Shown here in pieces: positions 12,091 through 25,248 of a stretch of 64,000 bases of DNA (the stretch's first letter is position 1; each line of letters opens with the position of its first letter). The notes beneath the pieces are model-generated. The model was not told the DNA's origin, ran no database searches, and was given only the letters and a program-made list of their open reading frames with translations. The position numbers and the translations under genes are program-made. The DNA comes from Phlegmacium glaucopus. Lineage: Eukaryota > Basidiomycota > Agaricomycetes > Agaricales > Cortinariaceae. Location of the stretch: the NCBI GenBank assembly GCA_015039465.1, contig MU130033.1, positions 149,107-213,106 on the forward strand, given 5' to 3'.

Positions 12091-15000
12091 ATGGACGCTT
12101 TAAAATCTATCTTGTCGCCCTTGGGCATGAGTACTGGTGCTATCCAGGACACTCTGGTACCTAAGAGCCACTTGTAATATAATTCATTGTCATTGTCCTT
12201 ACCTATGGTTGCCTCTTTTAGAAACTTGTAGTCATTGGCGGAACAGTGGAGACCGCTCGTCGAGCTTCAATGTCGGCTTGGAATGGCTTTGTTGACTGTG
12301 AGCACACCTGACTGGGTTTATTGTTGCGTTGACTAACCCCTCATTTATTCTAGCATTCTTCTTAACAGCCCACTTCAGTGAAGATGACTACCCTTACGAC
12401 TGGTGAGCGCCACTGGTTTCTACACCATACCATTCCTAGCCACTCATTATTATCTCTTAGGTTAATGCATTGGCTCGCTAAAGTATTCATTTATTTCCTT
12501 TTAGATATATGAACAAGCTAACCCGTTTTTTACAGCAACCTTCATGGGGTAGGAGTCGAGAGTTCGAAATTACTACTCGCTCGGTCAACCGCAGTGGGAT
12601 AACTCAATCGACGGGTGATTTAGATGACGAAGAGGATGAGGATGATGACGGTAGCCTCACTCACGGCCGCGGAAAACGGAAAGTGGCATTCATGCCTAGT
12701 ATTGGTGAGCATTTATGACTCAGTTGAGAGATGATAACGGCATTAATAGCTCATTTCCAAAGACACTACCCATACTATCTATTACCGTGGCCACTGGCTC
12801 AGGGTAAATTACTCATCGTTTACGGAAATGCTTCGGTTCCATTGACAGTTACCATGATTTTTAGATTACACGAACAAAACGTTACCCCGACTACAGTCAT
12901 GGATGTGATTTGAAAATCAGGTAGCTTGCCAACTCATCAATTTCTTCTAAATTTAAAAGATTGACACAACCCCTTTTTGAATAGTGTTGTCGCCCGTAGC
13001 AATGATATTTTGAAGAAACTTGTCTTAGAGGCCAAACGGGAATACGAAAAGGACGCCGAGCATCGTGTCCACATTTATTTGGGTGATACGTAAGTCTTAC
13101 TTATCTTATCTGCCAAACGTTCGTCATGGCTTATTATTATCAGTACATATGGATGTTGGCGTTGGAATGGCGCTCGCCAGAAGCGGCCAATGAGTTCTAT
13201 TGTGCTCCAACCTGGTGTCAAAGACATGCTTTTAGCTGATTGTAGAGACTTCCTTTGCTCCGAAGAGTGGTATGTGACATTTGCTCCAAAACCGACCGCT
13301 CAATACTTACTTACTGATATGACCACAGGTACGCTGAGCGAGGTAAATGGCATATAAAAGTATTAGCGCAGTTCCCGCAATATCCTAAACTCCGTTTCCT
13401 TTTCTAGGCATTCCTTTCCGAAGGGGATATTTGTTACATGGTGTTCCCGGAAGGTTAGCTTTGTCACATTTCCTTTTTACTATATGCTATGCACTTCGAA
13501 AAAAACTGATCATCTTTTTTCATCAGCGGGAAGACTTCTCTCATTCATTCCCTTGCTGGTGAGCTTGGCTTGGATATTTACGTCGTCTCCTTGTCCTCAA
13601 AGGGGTAAAGCGCCATCTCGTTCCTTCGATCTCATATTCGTGATCTGATTATATTGGAAATTTCCAGGATGAGCGATAATACTTTGACAACATTAATGGG
13701 TCATGTACCATCGAGGTGAGGTCATTCTTTAATGTGGCCGAGGGTCCTCTTACCAAATCGTCTATAGATGTATACTCCTTCTCGAAGATTTGGACGCGGC
13801 GTTCACCCGTTCGGTCACTCGTGATGCTACCTCCACTGGTACCCCGACTGCTGCCACCAAAGAAACTGCTACCGCTGAGACTACTGATGGTTCGACATTG
13901 AGTTTGAGTGGACTTTTGAACAGTTTAGATGGTGTAGCTGCTGCAGAAGGCCGGTAAGTGGGATCTGCTCCCTCAAATATTTTTAATTTCACTAACAATG
14001 CAAAAGGCTCCTATTTGCCACCACCAATCATATCGAACGTCTAGACCCCGCTCTCAGCCGTCCCGGCCGTATGGACGTATGGGTCAACTTCACCCATGCC
14101 ACCAAATGGCAAGCAGAGGGTATCTTCAAATGTTTCTTCCCTTTTAAACCATCCACTGTTGCTTCTTCGCCTGCAACAACTCCCAAGGATGCTTCACAAC
14201 AAAACCTTCCTTTACCTAAACGCAAAGCACTCGCGCATGCTATTCCTATCCTCACTGAAGAAGAGATTTCTGACCTTGCTAAACGTTTTGCCGAAGCTAT
14301 TCCTGAAGATGAACTTAGTGTAAGAATTATTGGTCCTCCTATTAGGGAGATATTAAACGCTGTAATCTTTTTTATAGGTTGCTGGTCTTCAAGGTTATCT
14401 CCTAAAGAACAAGACCCGTCCTCGTGAATGTGTGGACGAAGTCGGCGAGTGGATCATCGAAGAAAGAGAGACTCGCGAGAAGTTGAAGAAGGAGAAGGCA
14501 GAGGTACGTTCTTGAGCTCTCTAACAACACCCCTCTCTCACGTTAACATTTATAGCGTGAGGCTAAGGAAAAGAAAGAAGCCGAGGAGGCAGCCAAGAAA
14601 GAGGTATGTATCAATTTCATTTCAAGGTTTTCTTTAACTTCTTAAAACATACGTTCTAACGTTTTCATTACAGAAAGAGGAGAAGGAAGCTAAAGAGGTG
14701 TGACCCATTTTCTTTGCCGTACATCACCTTTGAAGAAAAAGTACCCTTTTACTGACTTTGTTCTTCCCCCAAAATTAATCAGAAGGAAGAAAAGGAGGCG
14801 AAAGAGGTATGTTTCGTCCTTTTTTTAGCCATTTAGATTTTTTGGGTTTTGCTAAACAAAAAAAAATTGTCCAGAAACTCGAAAGAAAGGAACGTGCGGC
14901 AAAGGCCAAAAAGCTTCGAGCCGAGACAGCAGCGAAGAGTGATTCTTCTGTCGCGACCTCGACTGCATCTACTGAATCCACTCCAGCAGCCACCCCGGTG

Positions 15001-15243
15001 ACGGAGGCTACCGCTTCCGAAGTTACTTCATCGTCGTCCTCAAGTTCCGAATCTGAAACGACCACAGGCGTCGACGCCGATACTGAAGAAAGCGTCACCT
15101 CCGAAGAAGAAACCGAAAAATCCGAAGATCCTGCAGCAGTTGTTGAGGAAGGAGGGAAGAAGGAGAAAGAGAAGTGGGTTGCCGTCAAATCAACTTCGAC
15201 CACTCCCTCTACTCCTCCCCCTCCCACCGACACTGCCCCATGA
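12091..15243 (+). CDS. BCS1-like mitochondrial inner-membrane AAA ATPase
   Basis: Bcs1 translocates the Rieske protein across the inner membrane during complex III assembly; agaricomycetes carry extra BCS1-like paralogues. The N-terminus begins [12 protein letters not shown], with a hydrophobic helix and the DYPYDWLMHWLAK region. The Bcs1-specific domain reads [13 protein letters not shown] and [14 protein letters not shown]. The AAA part has [26 protein letters not shown], Walker A GVPGSGKT (split by an intron), Walker [25 protein letters not shown] and [11 protein letters not shown]. More than a dozen introns cut the gene. The C-terminus is an unusual Lys/Glu/Ala-rich predicted coiled coil built partly from two 24 nt exons, then a Ser/Thr/Glu-rich tail ending ...PTDTAP. 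The long tail suggests a paralogue rather than canonical Bcs1. Confidence 0.88.
14674..14697 (+). repeat. Micro-exon A of the BCS1-like gene (KEEKEAKE)
   Basis: This is a 24 nt exon flanked by ...CAG and GTGTGA. It encodes the same octapeptide as the next micro-exon and keeps phase 0 on both sides. Confidence 0.6.
14783..14806 (+). repeat. Micro-exon B of the BCS1-like gene (KEEKEAKE)
   Basis: This is a 24 nt exon between ...ATCAG and GTATGT. It encodes KEEKEAKE like micro-exon A but with several synonymous differences, pointing to an older exon duplication. Confidence 0.6.
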
Positions 15244-15686
15244 ACTAAATATACCCCCTTTTGATAGGTAGTTGACCATATCGTTGTGGTCAACTTGCCA
15301 ATCGTTCCTTTCTTCACCCTTTCATGGAAGGGGGAGGAAGATTGTTCTCCGTCTGCTGCCTGCTTGTATCTCCGCTTCCTGCTTCTCGCTGGTCCTTGCA
15401 TCCTCAGTGCTTAGTGAATGCCGCCCAATGCTTCTTACGTATCGACTCTGGTTCGTGCGGTTGTAAGGGCGTTCAATTGTTTTGACAAATATACATTGCG
15501 CTGCTGACCCCACCATTACCATACCGATATATTGTAGAGTAGTCCAGACTCTTTATATGACCCGCATGAATAATAGATGATTTACGATGTTTTTGCATAT
15601 TATAACCGCGAAACGCCGCATATAAAATATGAAAAGAAGAGTGGTGGGTAACATGAATAAATGAATGTCTAAGAATAATACCGTTC
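15244..15686. other. Convergent 3' region between the BCS1-like gene and DNM1
   Basis: About 440 bp of presumed 3' UTRs and terminators for two tail-to-tail genes. No open frame has support. Confidence 0.5.
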
Positions 15687-18600
15687 CTACGTCGACTTTA
15701 AGCTAACATCTGACAAAGTTTTAAATGCCTCCTTATAAGCATCCAGCAGAGCCTTAACTCTCGTTCTCTCCGCAACCAAAGCCTCATCTTCATTTAGCAT
15801 ATCGGCGAAGAGATCTGGCTTATAGAGCGCTGCAACCAACCGATTTTGGACTTGTTGAGCTGTATGATTGACCAGGAAATGCATAATAGCTTTGGGGACG
15901 ATATCTTGAATGCTTTGGCGAACGATGCCAAAGTACGAAGCGATGAGAGACCGGATCAACTGTGTCTCCATTTCTTCCCGCATTGTCATCTGTGGTCCAT
16001 CCGCAGAGATCTAGTTGAGGAAGTGAGCCGTTGTTTTTTTTGCTGTCAGACCCCTGTTAAACTCACAGCTTCAATATGCCGACCGAGGCTTTTCATATCA
16101 TAGGCCGCATTATTTCCATCGATACCTCGCTTTCCAGCCATAAGACCAGACGACATGGAAACCTCGGCACCCGAAACATCACGACCCACTGGTACGAAAT
16201 GCCCCATCTCCGAGGATCCTATCGACTGAGCATGTCCGTGGTTGTGGATTTGATTTGTCCTTTCAATACTTGAACCCGCAATTGGACCAGGCCCATTTTG
16301 TCCAAAGAAGTAATTCAAGAAAGTCTCACGAGCAGAGCCTGCAGGTGGTGATGATCCCGTGCTCGCATTTCCGCCTCTGTCAAAACCAGGGGGTGGTAGA
16401 CGTGATTGATGACTACTACTACCACCGTCTGAAGCACGCTGCGTCCGTGATTTTGAGGATGAACGTTTAGCAACCGTCCCCGTAGCAATTGCGGCAGGAG
16501 GTTTAGTGACAGCTGAGGCAACAGTCGACCGTGAGCGATCATGAAGTGTGGAAGAGACAGAACGCCCGTCGCGAGGAGGGAAGATACCATTAGGACCGTT
16601 CATATCATCACAGAAAGTTTCATCTTCATCGTCTGGCACTGGTTTGTAACCATTGGCGGGTTCTGGGGATTCAGGCTTGAAAAAATTATCAGGAGAGGAA
16701 GAAGTGAGAGCCTTCGAATCAATAACATACCTGTTGTGGAATTTGCGGTCTCGAAGGCTGGTTAGATTGTTGGGCCAGCGTGGATCCAGAAATGAACGAT
16801 GGGTGGTTGGTATTAATGTATGCTGCTTGAATTTCAATCAGGCTCTGTGTATAGTCCGAAGTCGGACCTAGTCGCTCCCGGAGTAGTTCTGATACTACCT
16901 CTATTAGCTGAGCATGCAGTCGAGGAAATCGTTGCAACTCCTGAAATGTACATAGATAAGAATGATGAAAAGATAAGACAAACTAGGAAATATTACAGTG
17001 CTCGTGCAATTATGGCATATCTTCACAAGCTCCTCGTAGACCAATTCGACACATCGAAGACTTGGAGCTTCCAAGAGTTTGATTTGAGGTTTTACGAGCA
17101 GATCGAATGCCATTTCTGGCACGAAGAGACTTGGTCGAGGACCCGTTGAATTGCGGATCGCAGTACGAATATCTTGATTTTCCAAATTGTGTGTAGCATC
17201 TATCGAGGCTAGTGCACGACCAAAAATGTCGTTGAAGATGTAATATATCCGGGCACCACCAGATAGTTCTTTGGTCGAAACGTCAACCTTTGTGCCTTCG
17301 ATCGAGGACACGAAGTCGCGAGCAAATTGGGTCATGAGCCGCAAGATTAAAGCCCCTTGCTGTTCCAGCGATAAGCATCTGACGGGCTACACAGGGCGGG
17401 CTCTCATACCTGATTTTTATCTCCGAAGATGGCAGAATCTCCAAATGAGTTGAGTTCTTGCTGTGCCTGACCCATGAGAGTATTCAATCGTGCCTTCATG
17501 TCTGGGAGTTTCTCTCGAATATGGTTGATCAAAACCTAAACCATCCAAACGGTGAGCAACTTATAAAATCTCGAAAAGGCGTGTCACGCACTTGATTCAG
17601 AGATTTCGCCAGGTATTTGGTTCCGTTCTTGTGCGCAATATTACGGTAGGCATGATGGTTCTTGAAGAACTCCGTCTCGCTATCCAACGCGTCTCCCATA
17701 CTTTTCTCGGAGTTAATGTCCTGTTGACTACGGTTGACGATACCGATGAAGCCCAGCTTCAATGGATATACACGCCCAGTGAGAATATCCAGCGCGTTTG
17801 TACCTGCATCCATAAGGTCAAGCTTAGTGAGCACACCAATTGTTCGCCGGCCTTGTGGATCGACGGAACGGGCGAGCTTGAGTGATTCTGAGTTGGCCAG
17901 GTCAACATTTGCAGGTGATACGGCAAGGACAACACTTAATAAAAAGATTATTCAAAAAAAGGTCGAGAAGAAGATAATGACCAACCTATTGGGTTTTGAG
18001 ATATAGTCCAATACGAGGTTGCGAATTTGTCGTTCAATGTCACTTGGTTGATCGCCAACGGGAATCTATACATGCTGAGTTAGGGCACCCAACGAAAAGC
18101 TGACTCTACACCCACTTTTGTCAACCCAGGAAGATCCACCAAGGTCAAATCCAGTACATTGGGACTGTAAATCCGAAGGCTTATCGGCAGCTTGCTGACA
18201 CCTTTATTTTGTCCTGCCACTCTGAAAGTTTCTTGCTCGATTTCCTTCCGAATTTCATGGAAGTCGGTAAACTTCTTGTCGATATGAAGGAACTGTCCCC
18301 ATTCTGTATAGGATGTACTTGGCGATGTTTCCGTTGGTTCACCGGTATGAATGAGTTGAAGAACAAGCGGTCTACGGGTGACAATCCCTTGACCGCGTGG
18401 AAGAAAATCTCTTCCGACTATCCTAAGGGCATAAGATATTAGACGTTGAGTATTGTGATAGTAGAAACAACATACGTTTCCAAGACACTAGATTTGCCCG
18501 CCGACTGACTGCCGACCTTTTAGATCTTTCAGCTCATGCTGTGGTATTCAACTGTTTATTTTAAATACACATACCACAACCAACTGAGGCATGTCAAGCT

Positions 18601-18717
18601 CCCCGCCTTGACGAAAATGTTAGGATTCCATATATTCCCGAGCAAGCTCTATTACACACCAAGATTGCTGAATGTGTCCTGCAGTTTATTGACGAGATTT
18701 ATCAAGTCCTTGTCCAT
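15687..18717 (-). CDS. DNM1: Dynamin-related GTPase, Dnm1/Drp1 type (mitochondrial and peroxisomal fission)
   Basis: This mechanoenzyme assembles on mitochondria and peroxisomes and divides them. The ATG at 18717 opens [20 protein letters not shown], followed by [20 protein letters not shown] (G1 P-loop). Further motifs are [14 protein letters not shown] (G3, about 18120) and [16 protein letters not shown] (G4, about 17820), then [14 protein letters not shown] and the stalk. A variable Ser/Gly-rich insert with acidic stretches (about 16300-16700) corresponds to the B-insert. The GTPase effector domain is the last exon (15687-15989). Introns are short and in frame. The variable insert and the [18 protein letters not shown] signature favour Dnm1 over Vps1, though the two are related. 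Confidence 0.9.
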
Positions 18718-20660
18718 CTTAAAGCCCTTGATAGATACAATAACAGAGAAAGGTCTTCAATACGATCAAAGGCAATGGTTCGAGTAGTCAGTGAAAGGCA
18801 CTCCATTCGGCAACTGTATTTGTTCTTGTTGTCTCCAAAGGTTGTTTGGCGACGGCATCTGTTGCACAAACAACTCCGATAGCTGGACCTCAACTAACAA
18901 TCAATCAACCAGATTATATTTTTATCTTGCTACATAATGCATCTACAAACCCGCCTTCAACATGACTTGTTATTGGCTATCCTTGCTCTTTCTCAGACTT
19001 GGCATTGGCAGCCTTTGGGTACTTTTTAACCAGAGAAAAAATGGTGCAGAAAGGATGTTTTGAATTTTTGGTGTATTGGCTCATTCAACCCAGAATTAAG
19101 CCTGATTGATGTTATAATATGAAACACTAAGTATGAAAAATAATTATCCTCAACTAAGTATTAGAGCAGTAAATAAATATGCTACACAATAATGCTGACA
19201 AATGGGTTTTACATAATGAGCCATGTGGCATGGCAGACACCGATAACTGTCCCCAGCTGTCCCCATCGTTTGTCAGTTTGTCAAGTCCTGACGTGAACAG
19301 AGAAGCACCGAGAAGCAGCGATGGCTTTGCTCCGAACCCAACGGCATTCTGCATCACTGAAAACTATTCGCGCGGTTCCTACGGATTTTCGATCACGTGA
19401 TGCAACAAAAGGTGAGCTCCCAAAGTGCACATTTGCTTCTAGAACACCCGGGTTCTCCTTTATGTCTCACTTGAATGGCCCCAAATGAACCATCGTTCAT
19501 GATAGAAATCAAGGTCTCTAAATTGTGGCGTGTCTGGCCCATTAAAATTCCTGTCTATTCGGTAGCTCATGGTGGTGTCTTGGGAAGCAGCAAAGAAAAC
19601 CGATGGTCTTGTTGTTCTTGGTTGTCTTGAAAGCTCTTTGCGGGATAGTACAATGGATGAAAAACGTTAGAGTAGGGTGCGGTGGGGGTCTGGATATCAC
19701 GAACTAAGGAGACGCCTTCAGACTGGTAGATTCGGCCCTCTTGTGATCGGGGTACAGAATATTATACCACAGCAAGTCTCACCTGGAGATGGAAGCCTCA
19801 CACTGCAACTCCTCTCCCATTTGAGGTAGCGCGGATTAGCCGCCAATCACATTTTCCCGCTGCATTCGACCTTTCCAACCGTTGCGATGAGGGGTTTCTA
19901 GGCACGTACTTCTGTCTGTATTGCGTATACCAGTGACTGGTAGTGAACAGCGTGGTTGATACTCTCCATTGAAGCACTATCCCTAGTGAGAAATTTCAGC
20001 TTGATGTCCCAACTATACAACGCGCCACTGTACTCATGTTTCCGTTGAGATTATGCTTTTAGGGCTAGTGTGTCAAATCGTACGTCATTAAGAGTTTCGA
20101 TATCGAAGCTTACTAACTGGATGCTACATAGGAGTCGTGGTCAGCCCTTAATTCATTGACAAGTGTGTCAGCTTGCGGAGCATTTGGCGTCTTGTGACGA
20201 GCGGAGGGCTTGAACGTGTGAGTCTAATTTACATAAACCCCCTCAATGCCGACGGTTTTGGCCAGGTCATCCAATCAGGGTCACTGCACAATTTTGTGTT
20301 GGATCGGATACAAGTTCTCTGCAAAACAAGTCATCTTACCAATACATAGCGGTTCATATGTCCAACCAAGAGACCAAAGCAATTCGCGAATTCTTAACGA
20401 GTTCAGCTACTAATTTGAGCGCGCTTATCCGTTTTTGTTCTACCATATGTCATCCAAAGCGTAAGTAAAGGCACCTAAAGGGTCTGATTCTAGACCTGTC
20501 AAGCGTGTACTCCCAGGGTTCATAACTTCATTCTTTGACAGACCACTCGAACTTCTATTTCTCAGTGGTGGCACAACAACAGCAGATCGAGGGTGGTGTA
20601 TCTTTCTGAGCCTTGGCTTGGCTATTGGCTTCCTCTCTACCACATTATTTCTGGGCTTCA
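18718..20660. other. 1.9 kb gap between DNM1 and the membrane-protein gene
   Basis: No recognised gene. One possible lone 5' exon begins with ATG at 19320 (basic, Arg/Ser-rich, followed by a GTGAGC donor at about 19411), but I could not find matching downstream exons. Confidence 0.4.
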
Positions 20661-21961
20661 ATGTTTCTTCACGATCCCATTGCACAGATCAAGCGTGATT
20701 TTTATTTCCGATTTTCACGCCTTCTATCTCAATAATTGGTTTTTTGCACAAGGAAGTTACTTCGTCGATCTGCACATCTGTAGCGATCACAGCCACGGTT
20801 ATTCGACTGTTCCTGAGGAGGCGGAAGCTGTGGATTGATGATGTACGTCAAAGTTCCATGATATCAAAGATAAATCTTTCCTCACCAGAGTTGAAACCAA
20901 CCGATGAACAAAAGGCATGCGCGCTATTAAGCTTGTTATCTATAACTGCTCAGATGGGATTCATCATTAACATAAGTGCGTTGAAATTTACAAATTAACA
21001 ACACAATTTCATGGCAGCTGAACTCTGGGGAAGGACCACCCTATTTCGTCGCCTATTATCTCATAATCACTACGTTCTACTCTACTGTCTGGTGGGTAGT
21101 TATGGATTTCGTATATGACAATGATATTCATTTCATCGATCCTCTAACTTAGGTTTGCACGCCTTTCGATCCTTCTGACCATCATCCGGCTTGGGCCCGA
21201 GAGTCGAAGCCGATACCTTTATGTCGCTGCGATTCTGTTCTTGACACTATCCGGTGTGCTGATAGGTCAAGCATTTTGGGTCTGTGAGCCCCAACGATTC
21301 CAAGGCAACAGCATGTGTAAACCGACCAAGCAAGTTGCTGTATTGAAACTAGTTTGTGAGTAAAACTGAAAACAGACATTCAAGCAAATATTGTCAATTA
21401 TTTATACTGAATACATATACAGCGGATGTGATTGCGGATCTCTTCTTGCTTGTAACTCCCCTCCAAATTTTCGTTGCAATCCAGGATAAAGCCTTACGAT
21501 TTCGACTTACGTGTCTGTTTTCAACTTGTCTTATTACCACCGCCATCTCCCTTGTGAACGCTTCATTCATCCTCAGCTCAGAGGGCATGATAGTCGTCAT
21601 TATCTTTCTCCTCGAAGTACGTAAACCGCTAGGTGTTTCCTGTTTCAATAATCGCTGACAATCGGACGACACTTAGGGCAGCGTATCTCTCATTGTCGCC
21701 AACGTCCCCGTTCTCTCAAATGTATGTTTTCATGCCTGTAGACGCACTCCTCGTAGAGTCGCCACAGGCGAAATCTCCTCGGGTATCTATTTCGCACAGA
21801 ATACCGTTGCACAGGCATCTGTAACCACTCTTTGCGAAATATGCCCCAGACAAGTTAGGACATCACCCGTTGATTCCATGACCTCTGAAATTCAAGGACG
21901 ACATCACAAACCCGAGTCAAAACTTGACAACGACAAGCCCAACGCGAACTTTAGGGTATAA
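20661..21961 (+). CDS. Fungal multi-pass integral membrane protein (rhodopsin-like/SAT4-related family)
   Basis: I place the start at ATG 20661 (MFLHDPIAQIK), which splices from 20694 to 20757 (LTSSICTSVAITATVIRLF). An intron after WIDD then leads to ACALLSLLSITAQMGF. Next come a helix ending FYSTVW, FARLSILLTIIRLGPESRSRYLY, SADVIADLFLLVTPLQI, LFSTCLITTAISLVNASFIL and GSVSLIVANVPVLSNV, about seven helices in all. The order of helices and the AD-D-LLVTPL and EASVSLIVAN-like motifs match a large agaricomycete family with no known function. The junction near 20977-21017 does not join in frame with canonical sites as I read it, so either a splice site is misread or there is an indel. The C-terminal tail is hydrophilic. 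The gene is convergent with STT3, 85 bp away. Confidence 0.65.
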
Positions 21962-22046
21962 GACCTGTATGTTGGCTTGTTGGTTTAAGAAGCCAGAAAG
22001 CAGTGCAAAATACATGAAATTGCCTCTAGTAGTGAGTTCAATAACA

Positions 22047-25021
22047 CTATACTGTAGCTCGCCGCCTTGGTGTTGGTTTACTGCGTCTTCGCTTTTTGCC
22101 TTGCGCAAAGGCGTTCGCGCTTTTCAGGTCTCGTCCGAGCGGATCCTCTTTCTTGACCTGGTAGATTCGCACCTGTAGATTATTGCTCAGCATTTTAACC
22201 CATCAAAACGTTTGATTAACTCACAATCCAGTTTTCAGAAGTAAATGCCTCATCTAAAGAAGAAAAATCCTTGTTATTTTGACGACATGTGCCACAACAA
22301 GAAGACAAACCAAGATAATCTAATGTAGGGCCTGTTTTCGGCATAGTTTGTTGGCGCACTCTGTCAACGGCTTGTCCACCTCCGAAAAGTTCAGCAAATC
22401 TATTGAGGAGGAAGTTCAATACGGTCAGCCGATAACAAATTGGAAGTAGGCGAAAAGGAACCGAACCTGTAATATGACATTTTGTACATGAGGCTGTCTT
22501 TCATGGTCTGCGAAGCATGGTCATCAACTCTATACTCTCCTCGAGGCGTAAAGTAATTAGGTTCTTGAATCTCATCCGGCCAAACACCTTGCGCAATTCG
22601 GACCATCCACAAGAATTTGTTGATGTCATCGCCAGAATAGCCAATCAAACCCCCAAAGATGACGAGAACGTAGTCCACATCATGTTTCCTGAGAATAGGA
22701 TAGGCAACTTCCTCTGAGCTTGACATGGCTTTGCCAACCGTTGCAATATGAGCTGTAAAGGGATTCATGATCCCAGAATTAGCGATACAATTTTATTTAT
22801 GGATAAAGATGACGGACTGTTATTCCAAGTGTTGTTATCCACCAAAGTCGGTCGATCAGCCATACCAGCAATCTGATATCCATAGTCCCACCAACTCATG
22901 ACTACTGCATCAGGAGGGGTATTTTGTCTGAGCCAGTAATATGCCTCGCGGAAGTCGTCGATTATATTCTGGCTACCGTCAGGATTTGACGATGCCAACA
23001 CGACAGATGGTGACGAATAAGCATATGCCGTGACCCATGTACAATGTAAGACGAAGAAGCATAACATGATGAAAGTGTTGAAAAGGATCACAAAACGTGC
23101 ATCGAGGCCGAAAATTCCTTTAGGTCGAGCCGATCCTCCCTTCGAAACGGAGGCCGTGGCTGAAATAAGATCATCTAGGACGCCCCCCAAAGCTGGAGAC
23201 TTGGAGACGGCACTTGTAGTGGCAGCGGCAGCCTTCTTCGCTTTCTTGGACGGGACAGTAGGCGTCGAGGGCCCATTCGTAGAAACAGCGCCAGCGCCAG
23301 CATTGCTTTCATGCTCATCTTCCGCTGGTGGTTCGATTTGATCTACGTAAATGTCGAGAAGACTAGAAAGAGCAATGGCTGATGTCACGCAAACCACAGG
23401 CGTGAGGGTCAACATAAGACGAACCATCACACCAGCAAAATAGCTGGCCATGACGGCGTATATAATCACGAAGAGATGTTCATCGCGAAGCTCACGGAAG
23501 CAGAGGACCACACCAGCTGGGAACATGAATATGAGGAATTGAAGATCCATGAAAAAGGAAGGCCAAGCTGTGGGCTGATGCTCCGATACCGATGCGATGA
23601 TGGGGATGTACCTATGTAAAAGACGGGTTAACAGTTATCAAGAGTTAAGTATTTATTTTTTCACTTCTTAGCGTATCCAGTATCCCAGAGCGAGTAGAAT
23701 CGACCCGTCCAAGGTGCGATTTTACCTTTGTAGGTGAGGAAGACGAAGGCGCCAAACCCGAGTAGACCAGTTGCGACGACAGACAAGAGGAGGAGCTTTC
23801 GGAATTGTTGAGAAGAGACGTGGGTCCGTACTAGCTGTCCAAAAGCGACGATTTGAATCAAGCCAAAGACGCCTGCAAAAATTGTATGTAAATTTTCTCG
23901 TTATAGTGTAAATTCAAAATCCCATACCAAGCGCTCCCATGTGTTCACTGGTGCTCACTGGCTGGAAACCAACGAATGGAACTTGCATACTAGCCAGTGT
24001 GCCAATAGCGTACCATGAAGAGTACGCAACGTATAAGCGATCAGAGAAACGGCCCATCAAAATTAAGGCCAAGGCATGCAAAGGGATCATGTTCGTGATG
24101 AATACATATCCACCTAGCAAGATAAGATTTGATTAGAAAACGAATAGACTCTCAAGATGTACGCACCCCATGCGGCTACCATATAGAAGTAAAATACAGC
24201 AGCAATGGTACCGAAGAGTGCACTTCCTTGTTTTAAAGCCTTGATCCAACAGAAAAAGGTAAACATGAGAAGGAAAATGGCGATAGCTTCGTTGTCATAC
24301 GAGCCAGCGACAGAGCGTGAGATGTAGCCAGGAACAATGCCGATAAAGGCTGCAGCGAGCAAGCCTGCGCTCTCATCTTTCATTTCTTTGGTAAACCTAC
24401 CCCCAACATGTTGAATTTTTCGCGTCAACAATGAAAATGTATTACGCACATATATGTAGCCCATGCAGTTAGAGCACTAAAACCTGGCGCAAGTAACACG
24501 CATATATTTCGGATATCGACTGGCAGATGCAAAGCCCGAAGGACGTTGTATATAACGCCACTGGTAGCCATTAATCCAGGATAAACGGTTCCACCAACGA
24601 CGCGACCGAGAGGATACCACGCGGTGGGATCAAACCAATTCCAGAATTCCTGGAAAGTATCAATGAGACTTCTGCGATACGTAATGAAACATATTCACTA
24701 ACATAGAATCCTTTTTCTGCTAACACCTTCGTCGCTCGACTATACCAGGATCTTTAGCGTGATTTCGGAGAGGTCTCATTTACTCACTAATTGAACCACG
24801 GATCGCTGTCAATAACCATGCCCAGATCAAGCTCTGTTGATACTCATAGAAAGGAAGACATACAATTCATGGATAACACTCTCAAAGTTCACGACTGCAA
24901 ATAAACGAGAGGAAATAGCAGCACCAGAAATCAGGGCTAGGGCTACAATGCGCAGTAGTGACACCGCGTTCTTCATCGTTGTTGGTGAAACGTTCGAGGG
25001 AAGTGGGTAGGCCGTCGACAT
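22047..25021 (-). CDS. STT3: STT3, catalytic subunit of oligosaccharyltransferase
   Basis: STT3 transfers the lipid-linked oligosaccharide to Asn-X-Ser/Thr in the ER lumen. The start at ATG 25021 gives [13 protein letters not shown] and a first membrane helix. The N-terminal half has many helices, with DPWFNYR-type coding near 24790, [20 protein letters not shown] (about 24200) and the [18 protein letters not shown] loop (about 24300). The catalytic signature [10 protein letters not shown] lies at about 22880, followed by [13 protein letters not shown] and the lumenal domain (YVLVIFGG). The C-terminus ends in a basic [13 protein letters not shown] tail. About ten short introns are present. 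A Ser/Ala/Lys-rich insert (about 23150-23300) follows the transmembrane part. All expected motifs are seen, so I expect a functional essential gene. Confidence 0.92.
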
Positions 25022-25248
25022 TGCCAATAAAGGTGGCGACTGTCGTCGATTAAGCCGCTGCCTAGAAGTTTTCAGCTGGTAACAAGAAGATAATACTGCT
25101 GGCTCAATTCAAGTCGACGTGTCGATACTCCCACTGATTAGTCATCAATGTCCCCGTGACTATTCAAAAAGGATGGTACATGTACATGCCAGGATATAAC
25201 TAACTCATTAAACGTCCCAATGCTGGTCCCTTCAGGCTGATAGTGGTA

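Noticed and set aside
14775..15401. 208-residue minus-strand frame opposite the BCS1-like tail
   Set aside because: It is a Ser/Val-rich mirror of the Glu/Ser-rich sense coding sequence with no domain.
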